NCBI RefSeq assembly: GCF_000350225.1
Contig: NW_005179283.1
Location: 124,001-188,000 of the forward strand
DNA length: 64,000 nt
From: Chondrus crispus
Taxonomy: Eukaryota > Rhodophyta > Florideophyceae > Gigartinales > Gigartinaceae
Direction of reading: 5' to 3'
Position 1 is the first letter of the stretch. Each line of letters opens with the position of its first letter. A model generated the notes under the pieces. It saw nothing but the letters and a program-made list of their open reading frames with translations, was not told the origin of the DNA and searched no databases. Made by a program: the position numbers and the translations under genes. Positions 1 through 9,694 of the stretch are shown piece after piece.

Positions 1-634
1 GACGAAGGACCGAAAGTTGAACATTACAGGTCGAAGCCCCTACCAACTGCATGTTATGAACAAGCCGCGCTCCTTGCAAGTTAGTGGGGCTCTTGGATTG
101 GGATACGAAAAATGTCCGCATTTCTTTCTGCAGCGACACAGCTAGATGTAGTATTCTGTCGATACGTGCGCGTAGTGTTGGAAACCAGACGATGTCACAT
201 CATCTGCTTTCAGCCCTTGGAATACGATGGCTATGGGTCACGCGGTGATGTGTGATCGTAGAGAAGATTTCCAGTCTTCAAGTGCCGAGGACATGTTTGC
301 TCATCCAGCCACGGAACCAGAAGCGAAGCAGAGCCATGCAGAGCCAGATCTTTCAGACGTTGCCTGACTTGTAGCCTGTTTCAATTCGTCCGGTTGCAAT
401 AACTCCAATTTCCTGCTTCATCCAAATAGCTTCTTGTTAAAAGCTGCACATCAGAACAATAAACTTAGGACCTTTCGTCACTTGCATGCACACAATAATT
501 ATTGTAGCGCCTACCGGGTCCTGAGCTACCGCTCTTAATGGCGCCTAGGATAAGAGGTCTAGAGAGAGGAACTGAGAGGTAAAGCATACAGGGGGGAAGA
601 ACATGGTAAGGCAGAGAAAATATGCATACTTAGT
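1..634. other. No gene recognised
   Basis: No protein family, RNA gene or repeat was recognised in this stretch. Open frames starting near its right edge are short and overlap on both strands, so they are probably chance. Confidence 0.5.
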
Positions 635-678
635 TGGAGAAGAGGCACTGTGACCATGGTCACAGTGTCTCTTCTCCA
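635..678. repeat. 44-bp near-perfect palindrome
   Basis: Two arms meet with no loop around the centre GTGACCATGGTCAC. Only one base pair is mismatched. The arms are purine/pyrimidine skewed (GGAGAAGAG against CTCTTCTCC). It belongs to no recognised element. Confidence 0.85.
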
Positions 679-1401
679 GCTGCGTGCGACTGGGCCTCCG
701 TTTATTGCGCGGGGCTTCTCCTCACCGCCGCTTATATTCGCTCGAGAGAGCTTGCGTGGAATGCAACTTGCGGTTCGAATCGGTCGCAAAACGAAATCGC
801 GCCCTCTGGCTGATGAAACGAAGGGGTCTTCTTCGATATCGAAGACAGAGCTTGCCACGTCAGCACGTGCGCCAAGCCGAATGCGATAGGGATCACATCC
901 CCTGATTGCGACTCTATCCCACGCGTACCCCGTGTACACGGAGTAAAGGTGTACAACAGCTGCTGGGCGTTACACGTCCTATCACTTGTATTCGATAAAG
1001 TGTGGTACCATTTGGTTATACAGTAGTTTCGCGATAAAAGGAAGGAGTTGGGAGAAGGGTTCCGGTTCCTTTTATCGCGGGGTTCCCGTTATAAAGGCTT
1101 ATCGTACCGATGATTATCAACATTTGACTAAAATTTAATTGAAAACATATTAATGGTAGTCTGTTTCGCGCCCTGATCCGCCTCTAACCGGATGTGTAAC
1201 CCATTTTTGTGGTCTAGAAAATGAATTGCGATGGCGAACGGTGTAAGAAAAAACAAAGGTACTTAGGAAAATCATGCGTCGGGACTGCAGTAGTGCGGTT
1301 TATATGGTGATGTTTTCTCATTCCTCAGGGTCGTTCCAACTCAAAACGTTTGTGTACGGCATGGTATGGATTCCCATACTGTACATTGAAAACATTTAAT
1401 T

Positions 1402-2745
1402 TTGTTCCAAGCAGTGTATCACAATGTATGTAGTTTGAGTAGTACTGTCGACAGTCAGAGGCCAACTCGTTATAGCCGCAATGATATTTCGTATGTCGGT
1501 CCTGAGGTCGATCGCACGATGGATCGAGAGGCTGAGGAGGAACCTCTTCTTTCTTTTAGAGAGCTACAAGCACTGTCGACCGGCATAAAAAGACGCAGAA
1601 AAGCACGTCTTCTTGTGGCGCTGTGCTCTCTGCTATGTTGCAGCCTCTACGAGAAAAGTTCGCAGTGCCAACAACATCCGCTCCCCATACTGTTTTTCCT
1701 CGCATGCATGCAACGGTGACTGCGTCATTTTTCAAACGGTTATACAGGATGCCTTTGAACCTATTACTGGACCTGACAGAGCAGCTCGTTCAACATCAAA
1801 ATGACCCCTGCAGCATAACGTGCCCTCTACTGCGCCTTTCTATCACTATCCGATGGCTCGCTGCGGGCTCATACCTTGATCTATCCATCGCGCACTCTCT
1901 GTCCACATCTTCTCTTTACTACCACATTGACCAAACAATATTCTTTCTTGACCGATTTATCCCTTTGTCTTTTCGGTACCTTGACCGAGCTTGGCTGCAG
2001 CGAGTTTCCAATGGATTTATGCGAGGAGAAACAAGTGGTCTGCGTGGATGCTGTGGAGCGCTCGATGGTATCGCGATAAAAATTAAGGAGCCAAGTCGCA
2101 ATGATGTCCCAAACTCGTCTTCGTACTACAATCGGAAAGGTTTTTGCCCTGAATGTACATGCAATGTGCGATTCCTTTTTCAGATTTACGTACGTCCGTT
2201 GCCTAGCGGCAGGGTCAACGCATGACAGTACAGCATATAGAATCACCGCTCTTGCTAGCTTGTTGGCCAAGCGGGAACACGGTTTATTTCCAGGTTATTG
2301 GGTGGCGACGGACGACGCCTATACTTGCTCAGAACGATTGTTAACGCCTTGGCCGGGGCGTGGGCTATCTACCGCAAAGGACTGCTGTAATTATTGGCAG
2401 TCGTCAGCCCATATTTTTATCGAGCAGGCTTTCGGGAGGCTGGTCGCTGGCTGGGGCGATTTATGGCGGCCGTTGTCGTGCGGTTTGAGGAAAAGTGTTA
2501 CAGTAGTCATGGTTTGTTTCAAACTCCATAATTTTATAATAGACCAGAATGGTGATCTTGAAGTTCCTAATCCGTCCCATGAGGATGATCAGAGCTATAT
2601 TTGTCGACCTGAGCGTGTTGTATACTTCCAGGATGAATGTAACATGGTTGAGCAGGAACATCGCCGCCGTCAAGACCTAGATACCTCACGTTTACAAGTG
2701 GATTTTACCACCAACATTCATAACCTTGCTCTCAGGAGACCGTAA
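1402..2745 (+). pseudogene. PIF/Harbinger (DDE_Tnp_4) transposase, frameshifted
   Basis: This would cut and paste the element. It is readable only as three frame blocks: an acidic N-terminus with a basic KRRRKAR patch (about 1402-1620), a middle block (1623 to about 2150) and a C-terminal block (about 2150-2745). The middle block carries the first catalytic Asp in GALDGIAI. The last block carries STHDSTAYR, the second Asp in GYWVATDDAY with the typical LLTPWPG that follows, and the Glu in IEQAFGRLVAGWGDLW. These are the conserved landmarks of Harbinger nucleases. The second shift falls at a run of five T near 2145. The two shifts should inactivate the protein unless introns explain them. It converges tail to tail with the minus-strand partner gene 20 bp away. 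Confidence 0.85.
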
Positions 2746-2764
2746 ATTCAGTCTGTGTATCGCA

Positions 2765-4375
2765 CTACATATCTCTATCAGAAGAATCGTCCTCGTCAAG
2801 ACTCCTCAGGTATTTAGCAATTGACCGCCTTGTTTTTCGAAGTAGTTGTAAACGTAGACATTTGTAACGCTCATCTTCCTCGTCCTCTGGATTACTTTTT
2901 GACTTTTCCAACCCCTTCAGATCATCGCAAAGTTGCCGCTCGAGGTCAAGCAGGTCCCTGAATGTTGCAACCGTCTCCGTAGCAGAGGGTTTTGATTTAG
3001 TGCCAGAAGCAGCCTGACTTCCAGAAGCAGTTCCAGTACGGCTTCCTACAGGACCTGGTGAATGCTGAATTATTATTGGGGTGGGAGTGGTCTGCTCGGC
3101 TGCCATCTGTTTCACTACTTGTGCAATGTCCGACAGGTTGTTGTACCGACGTCTTTTGCGACCAGATTGGGGGTCTGACGGAATCGTGGACCTCGAGCGG
3201 GTGATCTCGTCAACCCTGCTTTCTCCTTGGGAATGACGAGGTATGGATCGAAGAACAGCGTCCAGAATCGGGTGGCCCTTAAATACCCAGTGCATATAGC
3301 ACAATGAGTCATCTCCTCGGGTGAATTCGAGAAATGCCTCAGCGTCTGACTGCCCAGATTTTTCAAAGTTATTGGAGGCAACTGTATACAGGGACCGCAG
3401 ACGTGACCATCTTTGTTTTGAAGTAGTTCCATCTCTAGGATATGGATGGAGTCCAGCGTCAAATGTACTTAGTAGATCGTCCACAATGCCGTCGACCGGC
3501 CCAGGGAGGGAGGGGAGGAAAGCGCGTTCATTAAAGAGATGTTGAAATTCATGCAGAAACGGACCATGTCGTCCTTCATCTTGCTCCGCCCTCGTCTCAG
3601 CCCGTTGATACATGCGTCGTAGAACTGGTTGATTTCGCGCATCAGCGATGACATGACAGAGACGGGCTGTCTCATGTCGGGTCCAATTTGGCGCACGAGA
3701 TCTCAGCGGTGCGCGTCGCCGGGAACCGTCTGTGTTTCCTCCCAAAATAGACACATCGACAGAACCGAGTTCTTCCCATTTATTTGCTAACTTAGTTATG
3801 TATTCTGCGTTATTAATTCCATGCGTAGCGAGGCGCGAAGCTAGCACTCCTTTCCGTCCATTGCTAGAAATTCCAACCCGACGTAGTGCACCGGATAGGA
3901 TAGCTTGCGGTAGTTTTGCTGGAGGGAGGGGAACGCGACGTCGCATGTTCTCTTGCACAGAGGGTCCCTGAGATCGTCTCGTCTCCGCTTGGGCTGTTGG
4001 CGAGGGAATGTCTTGGTATACATGAGCACCGTCGGGCGGAAAATATCGTCCCCGCCCTGCACCTGACGTAGATGGCAGATTTGGACGAGGAGGAGCCTGA
4101 AGTGCTGAATGTTGTGGCCGGGTGAGGTGGTTGCTTGTGACTTCGAGGTGGTCCTGTTGGTGGAAATGTTCTTGTGCGTGGTCTGAAGAAACAAATGCGG
4201 GCGAAGGCGGCGGCTGTGTGAGATCATCGCTTTGGGCCGCATCCGGGAAGCGAGGGCAACCCGTACGGGGCGTAGCTGGAGGCGTGCGCTCCTGTTCAGC
4301 ATCTTGAAGGGCAGAGGCGTACCAAGTTTCCACTTGGAAGGGTGGAGGCCTGGGCGAGGACATGATGGTTTCCAA
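2765..4375 (-). CDS. Harbinger ORF2-like DNA-binding partner protein (536 aa)
   Basis: Intact 536-residue frame inside the Harbinger TIRs, opposite the transposase. In this superfamily the second protein is usually a Myb/SANT-like DNA-binding factor needed for nuclear import and end recognition. Visible here are a proline-rich low-complexity N-terminus (about residues 1-140), a SAP-like stretch (about 150-190, with AILSGALRRVGISSNGRKG) and then a helical region opening with APNWTRHETARLCHVI that resembles the start of a SANT-like domain (about 225-375). A basic GRKRRRYNN patch could be a nuclear localisation signal, and the acidic coiled C-terminus ends in SLDEDDSSDRDM. Family assignment rests on context and weak motifs. 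It is intact while its transposase partner is broken. Confidence 0.6.
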   Translation of the reverse strand: METIMSSPRPPPFQVETWYASALQDAEQERTPPATPRTGCPRFPDAAQSDDLTQPPPSPAFVSSDHAQEHFHQQDHLEVTSNHLTRPQHSALQAPPRPNLPSTSGAGRGRYFPPDGAHVYQDIPSPTAQAETRRSQGPSVQENMRRRVPLPPAKLPQAILSGALRRVGISSNGRKGVLASRLATHGINNAEYITKLANKWEELGSVDVSILGGNTDGSRRRAPLRSRAPNWTRHETARLCHVIADARNQPVLRRMYQRAETRAEQDEGRHGPFLHEFQHLFNERAFLPSLPGPVDGIVDDLLSTFDAGLHPYPRDGTTSKQRWSRLRSLYTVASNNFEKSGQSDAEAFLEFTRGDDSLCYMHWVFKGHPILDAVLRSIPRHSQGESRVDEITRSRSTIPSDPQSGRKRRRYNNLSDIAQVVKQMAAEQTTPTPIIIQHSPGPVGSRTGTASGSQAASGTKSKPSATETVATFRDLLDLERQLCDDLKGLEKSKSNPEDEEDERYKCLRLQLLRKTRRSIAKYLRSLDEDDSSDRDM

Positions 4376-4873
4376 GGGGTGCGGGTGGTGTCACTCTGTG
4401 GAGACATGCTGGGCGTTGTGATGACAGAACTGAGATATAAAATCAAGCTGACAATCTGTCTGCTCCGCCCTATCAAAAGAAGAAAATCCCGATTCGAGAT
4501 TGCCAATCGAGTTCCATACAAAAAAGTGAGGGGGGGACTTGCAGGGGATCGGCTTGCAAGTCCCAAATGCGGTAGGCGTGAAATGGAGCTGTTCCAGTGT
4601 ATGGAGGAAGTTTTGGTAATGTATGCGCAATGAGCGGCTGCCATCGAAAACCCATACCGTACATTAAATATTGGAGTTGGAACGACCCTCAATTGTGTAA
4701 CGGTTTTCTAGGTATGTTTTGATCCGTTAAAGCGGTTTCGCTTATCGCGAACGGAACTAAGGCTACTTTTTGTTTATTTGTGGCGAAAAATCCGACACCG
4801 GGAGATCGTTCCCGGTTTCTTTCATCGCGAGATTCCCCTCATCAGGGGTTCGTCTTATCGCGAAACCACTGTA

Positions 4874-5283
4874 TGGGGTGGAATAGACCCAGCTGGTGCT
4901 CCGCTCCAGCGGGAAAATGTTGCGAATGGAGCACAAACATGCAGTAGAGTTTCGTTATTTGCGGCTGAACATTTTTCATAAGAATAGAAAATACACCCGC
5001 GGTTGAGATGCCCTTAGGTACCTGTTAAGTTAAATCAACGGCATACTATTTTAAATAAGAAGCATCACATTCTCAACCAAACTGGTCTGCAGTGTGTCCA
5101 TCAAGCCTGCTGGTGTGTGAATGGGTTTGGCCCTTTTCGTTGCCGTCTCGCACGTTTCTATGGCCCCTACTTTCAGGGAGGGCTACAGTTGCCTGTGGTT
5201 TTGTAACCTCACAACGATTCTCCCAGAAGACTAGTGTAACTTACTTAAACTCCTTAATAATTATAATACAATTAATAAGGAGA
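4874..5283. other. Intergenic, no gene recognised
   Basis: No coding family was recognised. A short A/T-rich hairpin (CCTTAATAATTATAA and its partner) lies near 5251-5280 just before the foldback at 5284. Confidence 0.4.
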
Positions 5284-5348
5284 TCAATCCAACTAGTCAC
5301 AGGTTTGAACCCATAATATGGGTTCAAAACCGTGATTAGTTGGATTGA
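5284..5348. repeat. Foldback hairpin, 30-bp arms
   Basis: The arm from 5284 to 5313 pairs with 5319-5348 at 27 of 30 positions around a 5-base loop (TAATA). The outer ends are TCAATCCAACTA and TAGTTGGATTGA. It is a small foldback or MITE-like structure with no coding content. Confidence 0.8.
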
Positions 5349-5584
5349 CTTACAGCGCATTTACAGTACTGTCGTTGCACGAGTACTTTGTCAAGCACTC
5401 CCTCTCACAGCACGCCCCAACATCAAGGCTACTGCTAGTCATCATGGTCACAAGCACGGTCAAACACCACGGCCTCTGCTTCCTCACCACTTCCCCGCTT
5501 CCATTCACCTCACTACAAACTCAGATCGCAGCGACTGTTGAATATCGCTAACACACATCCTTCCAACGATCTTCACCAACAGTA

Positions 5585-7161
5585 CGCGAAGTTAAATATA
5601 GGCCACCCCCCTGCTCGCCGTTTAAGGGCTTTCCTCATAAGCAGGTCGAACGGCCGACACCTTTCTGGAAAGCCCTCTACCCGACCAATAAGCATCGCAG
5701 CATCGCGACTACAGTACATAAAAAACCACCAATTGGCGAAACAAAAAGGTAATGAATAAAAAAAAGGCCGCGAAACTGTAATCAGACCAAAACAATCTAC
5801 GAACAATGGCAAACACAATACTTTACTCAATGCTTCGTTTTCTTACCTCCCCTCTCCAATACCTGCACAAGGCGCTTCGGAGTGGATTTGTACAGTTTCT
5901 TGATGTAATCCACCCGAATATTCGCCCATTCGTCTTCAAAAACCTCCATCAAGTCATCTAAGCGTTCGAAATGTCGTCCATGTGTATAAACTGCTCTCGA
6001 AAGGATCCCCCAAAGATTCTCAATTATGTGGAGGTCTGGTGACTTTGCAGGCCATTGCATCACATCCAAATCTCTGTCTGCAAGCAAATTCCTGGTGTAC
6101 CTGGAGGTGTGAATGGCCGCGTTATCTTGCTGAAACGTGAATGTTTCCCCAAATGTGGTAGGCGCAAACTCAAGCAAACCGGTCTCCAAAAAGTGTCACA
6201 GTAGCCCTTCGAGTCTTGATTCCCTTTTACAACGATAAGGCTTGACAATCCATAGTAAGACATGGCTCCCCAAACCATAAGTGACTTTCCTTCCTGCTGT
6301 CTTTTTGAAAATATGCGCTCTTCCCTTCGTAAATCGTGCCAATAACATGAAAAAACGTCCGGACCGTCCATGTTAAACTTTTTCTCGTCTGAAAATTTGT
6401 TCTCTTCCATTTCCTCCGTTCCCAATCCACGTAGTCTCGAGCAAATTCCAGTCTCCCGAGACGATGTCTTTCTAGATGATACGGCGCCGTAATCATCTTC
6501 TTATAAACCAGCAGCGGGCTTTCATTGAGAATCTGTTGAGTGCGCCGGACTGTAACGGGAAGATTCAGCACTTTTTTAATTTCGGAAGCATGCATGTCTC
6601 CCTTACAAGCCTCCCCAATCAAAGCTCATCGCTATGTCGAGCTTAGTTTTTGTTGAAGACCCCTTTTCTCAGCGCCATTTTTTCCATTGGGATTTTTGAT
6701 GAAGTTTGGTACGGCACAGCGACTCCTGTTGATGTAAATGGCGATCTTTCTCTGACTTTTGCCTTCATTGAATAGCGCCATGATGGTGCCTTTTTCATAG
6801 TCCGTCAAACGTGGCTTGGGAGCCATTTTGACGACAAATAGCAATGCTACAAATGCATGAACAGTGGCAGGGGGATGTGGTTACCTTTAGTTCTGCCAAG
6901 CTTGGGATGTGGGGTTTGCTGGGACCGAGGGCGGGGTTTTCTGTTGGGTCGGAAGTGGCATGATTTGCATTTGGCGGCCTATTTTTATTTCATTACCTTT
7001 TCGTTTCGCCAAGTGGTGGATTTGTATGTACTGCAGTCGCGATGCTGCGATGCTTATTGGTCGGGTAGAGGGCTTTTCAGCAAGGTGTCGGCCGTTCGAC
7101 TTGCTTATGAGGAAAGCCCTTAAACGGCGAGCAGGGGGGGTGGCCTATATTTAATTTCGCG
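5585..7161 (-). mobile_element. Tc1/mariner element with long TIRs
   Basis: TA dinucleotides at 5583-5584 and 7162-7163 border a 1577-bp unit. The terminal inverted repeats are long (about 160 bp): the left one begins CGCGAAGTTAAATATAGGCC and the right one ends in its inverse. Both ends contain the segment with AAGCATCGCAGCATCGCGAC. The length, TA duplication and DD34E transposase all fit Tc1. Confidence 0.85.
5827..6844 (-). pseudogene. Tc1-like DD34E transposase, multiple frameshifts
   Basis: Encodes the Tc1 transposase in pieces. The N-terminal helix-turn-helix (6844 to about 6640, with PRLTDYEKGTIMALFNEGKS) is followed by a second DNA-binding half (6622 to about 6440). The first catalytic Asp sits in FSDEKKFNMDG (about 6390). 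The second Asp is in FQQDNAAIHTS (about 6110), and the Glu is in SPDLHIIENLWG 34 residues later. The blocks lie in different frames, with breaks near 6630, 6420 and 6190. The order and spacing are otherwise complete, so this is a recently broken full-length copy. It lies inside matched long TIRs. Confidence 0.85.
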
Positions 7162-7163
7162 TA

Positions 7164-7515
7164 CTGTACGCTCCTTTCCATTACAGCTCTGTCCGATATC
7201 GCTACTACTGTACAGGGGGGTCGCTCAATAGTGCCTACTTTAGTAGTGCTTCCCTCTATATAGTGCTATGGCTCACCCTCTGGCACAGGTTATCATAAGC
7301 TCACACGTGTATCTTCGGGCATAGTTCAGTACTCAAAGGATGAAGGTATTTAGTTGCTTTATACAGGCTTTGTTGTGTTTGTGTTACCAGTGTGCTTTCT
7401 GTCTCGATCCTTGTTTGCCATAGCACCAGCGGCGCGGTAATATTTTAACCAATAAAATAACCCATCGCCAAAAAACAGTAGACCACGGATACTGTCATCA
7501 GCATAATTCCGCGGA
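7164..7515. other. Intergenic, possible 3' end of the DIRS-like element
   Basis: No gene is recognised. The DIRS-like element to the right must end within or near this stretch, but no terminal or split repeat could be matched by eye. Confidence 0.35.
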
Positions 7516-8751
7516 CTATGTCCATGGAGACCCTGCCGCGATCCCCCCTTCCTGCAACATACGACGGACAGCAACTTCGAAAAGTAAAAGACGGCGGGCG
7601 GTAGAGGGGGGGCGATAGTGACGCTGGGGAGGAGGGCTCTTCCAGTCTGGAGATATGTCTTGGCACTCTTCGGGTCCGACCACCGCCCCCGGCGGATGAT
7701 ATCGTCTATAGGCCTCCCATGCAGAGATCGTGTGTTGCTCCACCATGCCTGAGGCTATGGAGGGTGAAGCCTTGGGCATCAACCGTAACCACTGCAACGC
7801 ACGATGAAACGTTTTCCGGAGGGTCTCATAGTGTAGAGGGAAAAGTTGACCTTCGATACCGACTTCTGAACGGCGAGCGGCGACGTAACTTGGGAGAATT
7901 TGGAGCATGTACGGATCGGAAATTCGGACGAACTGAATAGGACCGGTCTTAGTCTCAACGAGGCGTAATCCTGCGAGTGTAGGGAGATCCCAGTGCGCGA
8001 GCCGAGCATGGCCAGGAAGCGCAATATCTTGGACGGTGAGGTTGGGTAGCTCCTTTACACGCGAGTAGCAAGTAAATTGTACACGAAACGCGACATTGCA
8101 AACCGACAGATGACGCTTTTCGCATTCACATGCGATCACATTAAGGATAGCGTACGAAAGAGGTGGTGGGGACTTCCGGGGGACTAAACGATCCAAGCCA
8201 TGAAGCGCCAAGCGACAGCCGATAAGCTTCTTACGGTGGGCGGGCACAATCAATTCGTAACCGAATACCGCATGGACCATCCGATTCTTGGCACCCCGGG
8301 ACGGGTCGTCCTGATAAGTCCACACCAAAAAGTGTTGTAGTGCATCATCTATTTCGTCAGCCGAGGACGTGCACAACGCCCTCTCGCGGCAGAAGGCGGC
8401 GAAGTGAAGCACACCAGTACGATAAACCTGGAACGTTTTAGGAGCGACCGCATAGCGCTGTAGAACAGAGCAGGCGTCAAGGGCGATCTCGATTTGCTCG
8501 GCGAGAGGCGTTGCGCGGAGCGTAACGACGGGACGCGGCATCGGCGGGTTGGTAGTCAGTGGGGACCCAGTGTAAAAGCAGCTCAACGTCGGCGAGTAAA
8601 GAGTAAGCAGCAAGCTTGCGGCAAGGGCGGTTAAGGCGGCGGGGGGGGCTTTGCCCTTTGGCGAGAGCACAGAGGCCAACGAGACTATCCAAATATACCA
8701 AGACGCGCGATCTCTGAGTGACAGATGATCTCCCCATGTGACGGACAGCAA
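7516..8751 (-). pseudogene. DIRS-type tyrosine recombinase, degenerate box II
   Basis: The recombinase would insert circular cDNA. An N-terminal SAM-like helical part (about residues 90-210) precedes the catalytic part, where SRVKELPNLTVQDI supplies the box I arginine. The box II signature LHSLRHGGATHDL is present, but in a neighbouring frame at about 7765-7725, so there is an indel just upstream. That frame then meets a TAG at about 7713, and the residue aligned with the catalytic Tyr reads His in RRVPRHISR. The 5' end overlaps the RNase H frame by about 275 bp, as usual in DIRS. The copy looks inactive. The assignment is firm from the box II motif and the context. Confidence 0.7.
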
Positions 8752-9694
8752 GTATTAACGATTCAATTTCCAGGACATTGATATGATAGGTGCGCGCAGC
8801 GGCCCTCCATCGATGGATAATTGCAGTCTTCCACTGTAATGAGGACCACTTTATCATAACGGGAAGGCCCGCGGCCCAAGCTGCAGAGAGCCGTTCAGAA
8901 GCTGTATCATAATCTGTATTATCATATTCAGCGCGGACTTTTTCGGAGGTGAGGTCGAGTCGTTCGGCGAGTTCGGAGGTAATGGTAATATCGATTTCGG
9001 CGAGTGCGGAAGCTATGGCGTCTGTGTCGGAGATTTCGGAGGCTCTCGAAGGTAACTGCTCCCTACCTGTAGCTGGGACATGGAAAGTCAGCGGCTCACT
9101 AACATCCGGCGGCATATCGGGGAACGCGTGCCATCCCGTGAGGACGCGGGCGTCTCCGAACAGGTCAACCAAATCTTGACCACATCCACCTTCATCCAGG
9201 TACACAACCCCGGCACCCCACGGCGAAGCATCTGTCGCGTAGATTCTAGTAGACACGGGGCGCCAAAGGTCACGGAACACGACGGGAGCAAGACCGATCA
9301 GCGCCTGGAGTTCTGTGAGTTGAGGGACGTTCAGCCGTCGCGGGACGTGCGGGCGTTTAAGGGATGCCAGACAGTACAGTTCTGAAAGCACGCTCGGCAA
9401 AGGGCGACGGAGTAGCAGCGGCCATACCCAGCGCCCTAAAAAGCGTTGCATTTCCCGAGGGGTGGCGTGCCTGCTGCGTATTAAGGCGTCGGTAGACTGT
9501 AAAAGAGCGTTCATATGGTGGCGACTGCGGTGTGACAAGTGCCGTACGGTGCACAGCAAGCCCAAGGCAGACAGTATGCGAACGCAGAGAGCTGGCGGGT
9601 TGGTCTTTTCCGGGGTGAACGGGCAGCCCACTTGCAACGAGAAGCTTTTTGATAGACTGATGACGGGTGTTGACAGCGTTCTCGGAGGTGCCAA
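8477..9694 (-). CDS. DIRS-like RNase H region
   Basis: This 405-residue frame holds the RNase H domain that follows the RT. Its landmarks are YATDASPWGAGVVY (first Asp), INVLEIESLILAV (Glu), VLVYLDS (second Asp) and HWVPTDYQPADAASR at the domain end. The N-terminal part matches an RT thumb/connection region (PREMQRFLGRWVWPLL). It overlaps the upstream RT frame by 338 bp in a different frame. RT and RNase H are normally one protein, so a frameshift (decay or programmed) lies around 9400-9690. The C-terminus runs into the recombinase ORF start. Confidence 0.7.
   Translation of the reverse strand: MAPPRTLSTPVISLSKSFSLQVGCPFTPEKTNPPALCVRILSALGLLCTVRHLSHRSRHHMNALLQSTDALIRSRHATPREMQRFLGRWVWPLLLRRPLPSVLSELYCLASLKRPHVPRRLNVPQLTELQALIGLAPVVFRDLWRPVSTRIYATDASPWGAGVVYLDEGGCGQDLVDLFGDARVLTGWHAFPDMPPDVSEPLTFHVPATGREQLPSRASEISDTDAIASALAEIDITITSELAERLDLTSEKVRAEYDNTDYDTASERLSAAWAAGLPVMIKWSSLQWKTAIIHRWRAAARTYHINVLEIESLILAVRHMGRSSVTQRSRVLVYLDSLVGLCALAKGQSPPRRLNRPCRKLAAYSLLADVELLLHWVPTDYQPADAASRRYAPRNASRRANRDRP

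Larger units (their letters stand above)
1328..4688. mobile_element. PIF/Harbinger element with 15-bp TIRs and TCA target duplication
   Basis: The perfect inverted repeats GGGTCGTTCCAACTC (1328-1342) and GAGTTGGAACGACCC (4674-4688) are bordered by TCA on each side (1325-1327 and 4689-4691). Inside lie two convergent genes, a transposase on the plus strand and a DNA-binding-type ORF on the minus strand, the usual Harbinger layout. Harbinger normally duplicates TWA, so TCA is a variant. Subterminal words around CCCATACYGTACATT occur near both ends. Confidence 0.85.
1021..4871. mobile_element. Outer TA-flanked DNA element (MITE-like) holding a nested Harbinger
   Basis: The left end reads CAGTAGTTTCGCGATAA at 1021-1037 and the right end is its inverted near-copy TTATCGCGAAACCACTG at 4855-4871, flanked by TA on both sides. 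Further TTATCGCG-type words recur just inside both ends. Removing the nested Harbinger leaves only about 490 bp with no coding potential, so this is best read as a non-autonomous element. CAGT ends and a TA duplication fit a pogo/Tigger-like (Tc1-mariner) source, which is inference. Confidence 0.6.
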
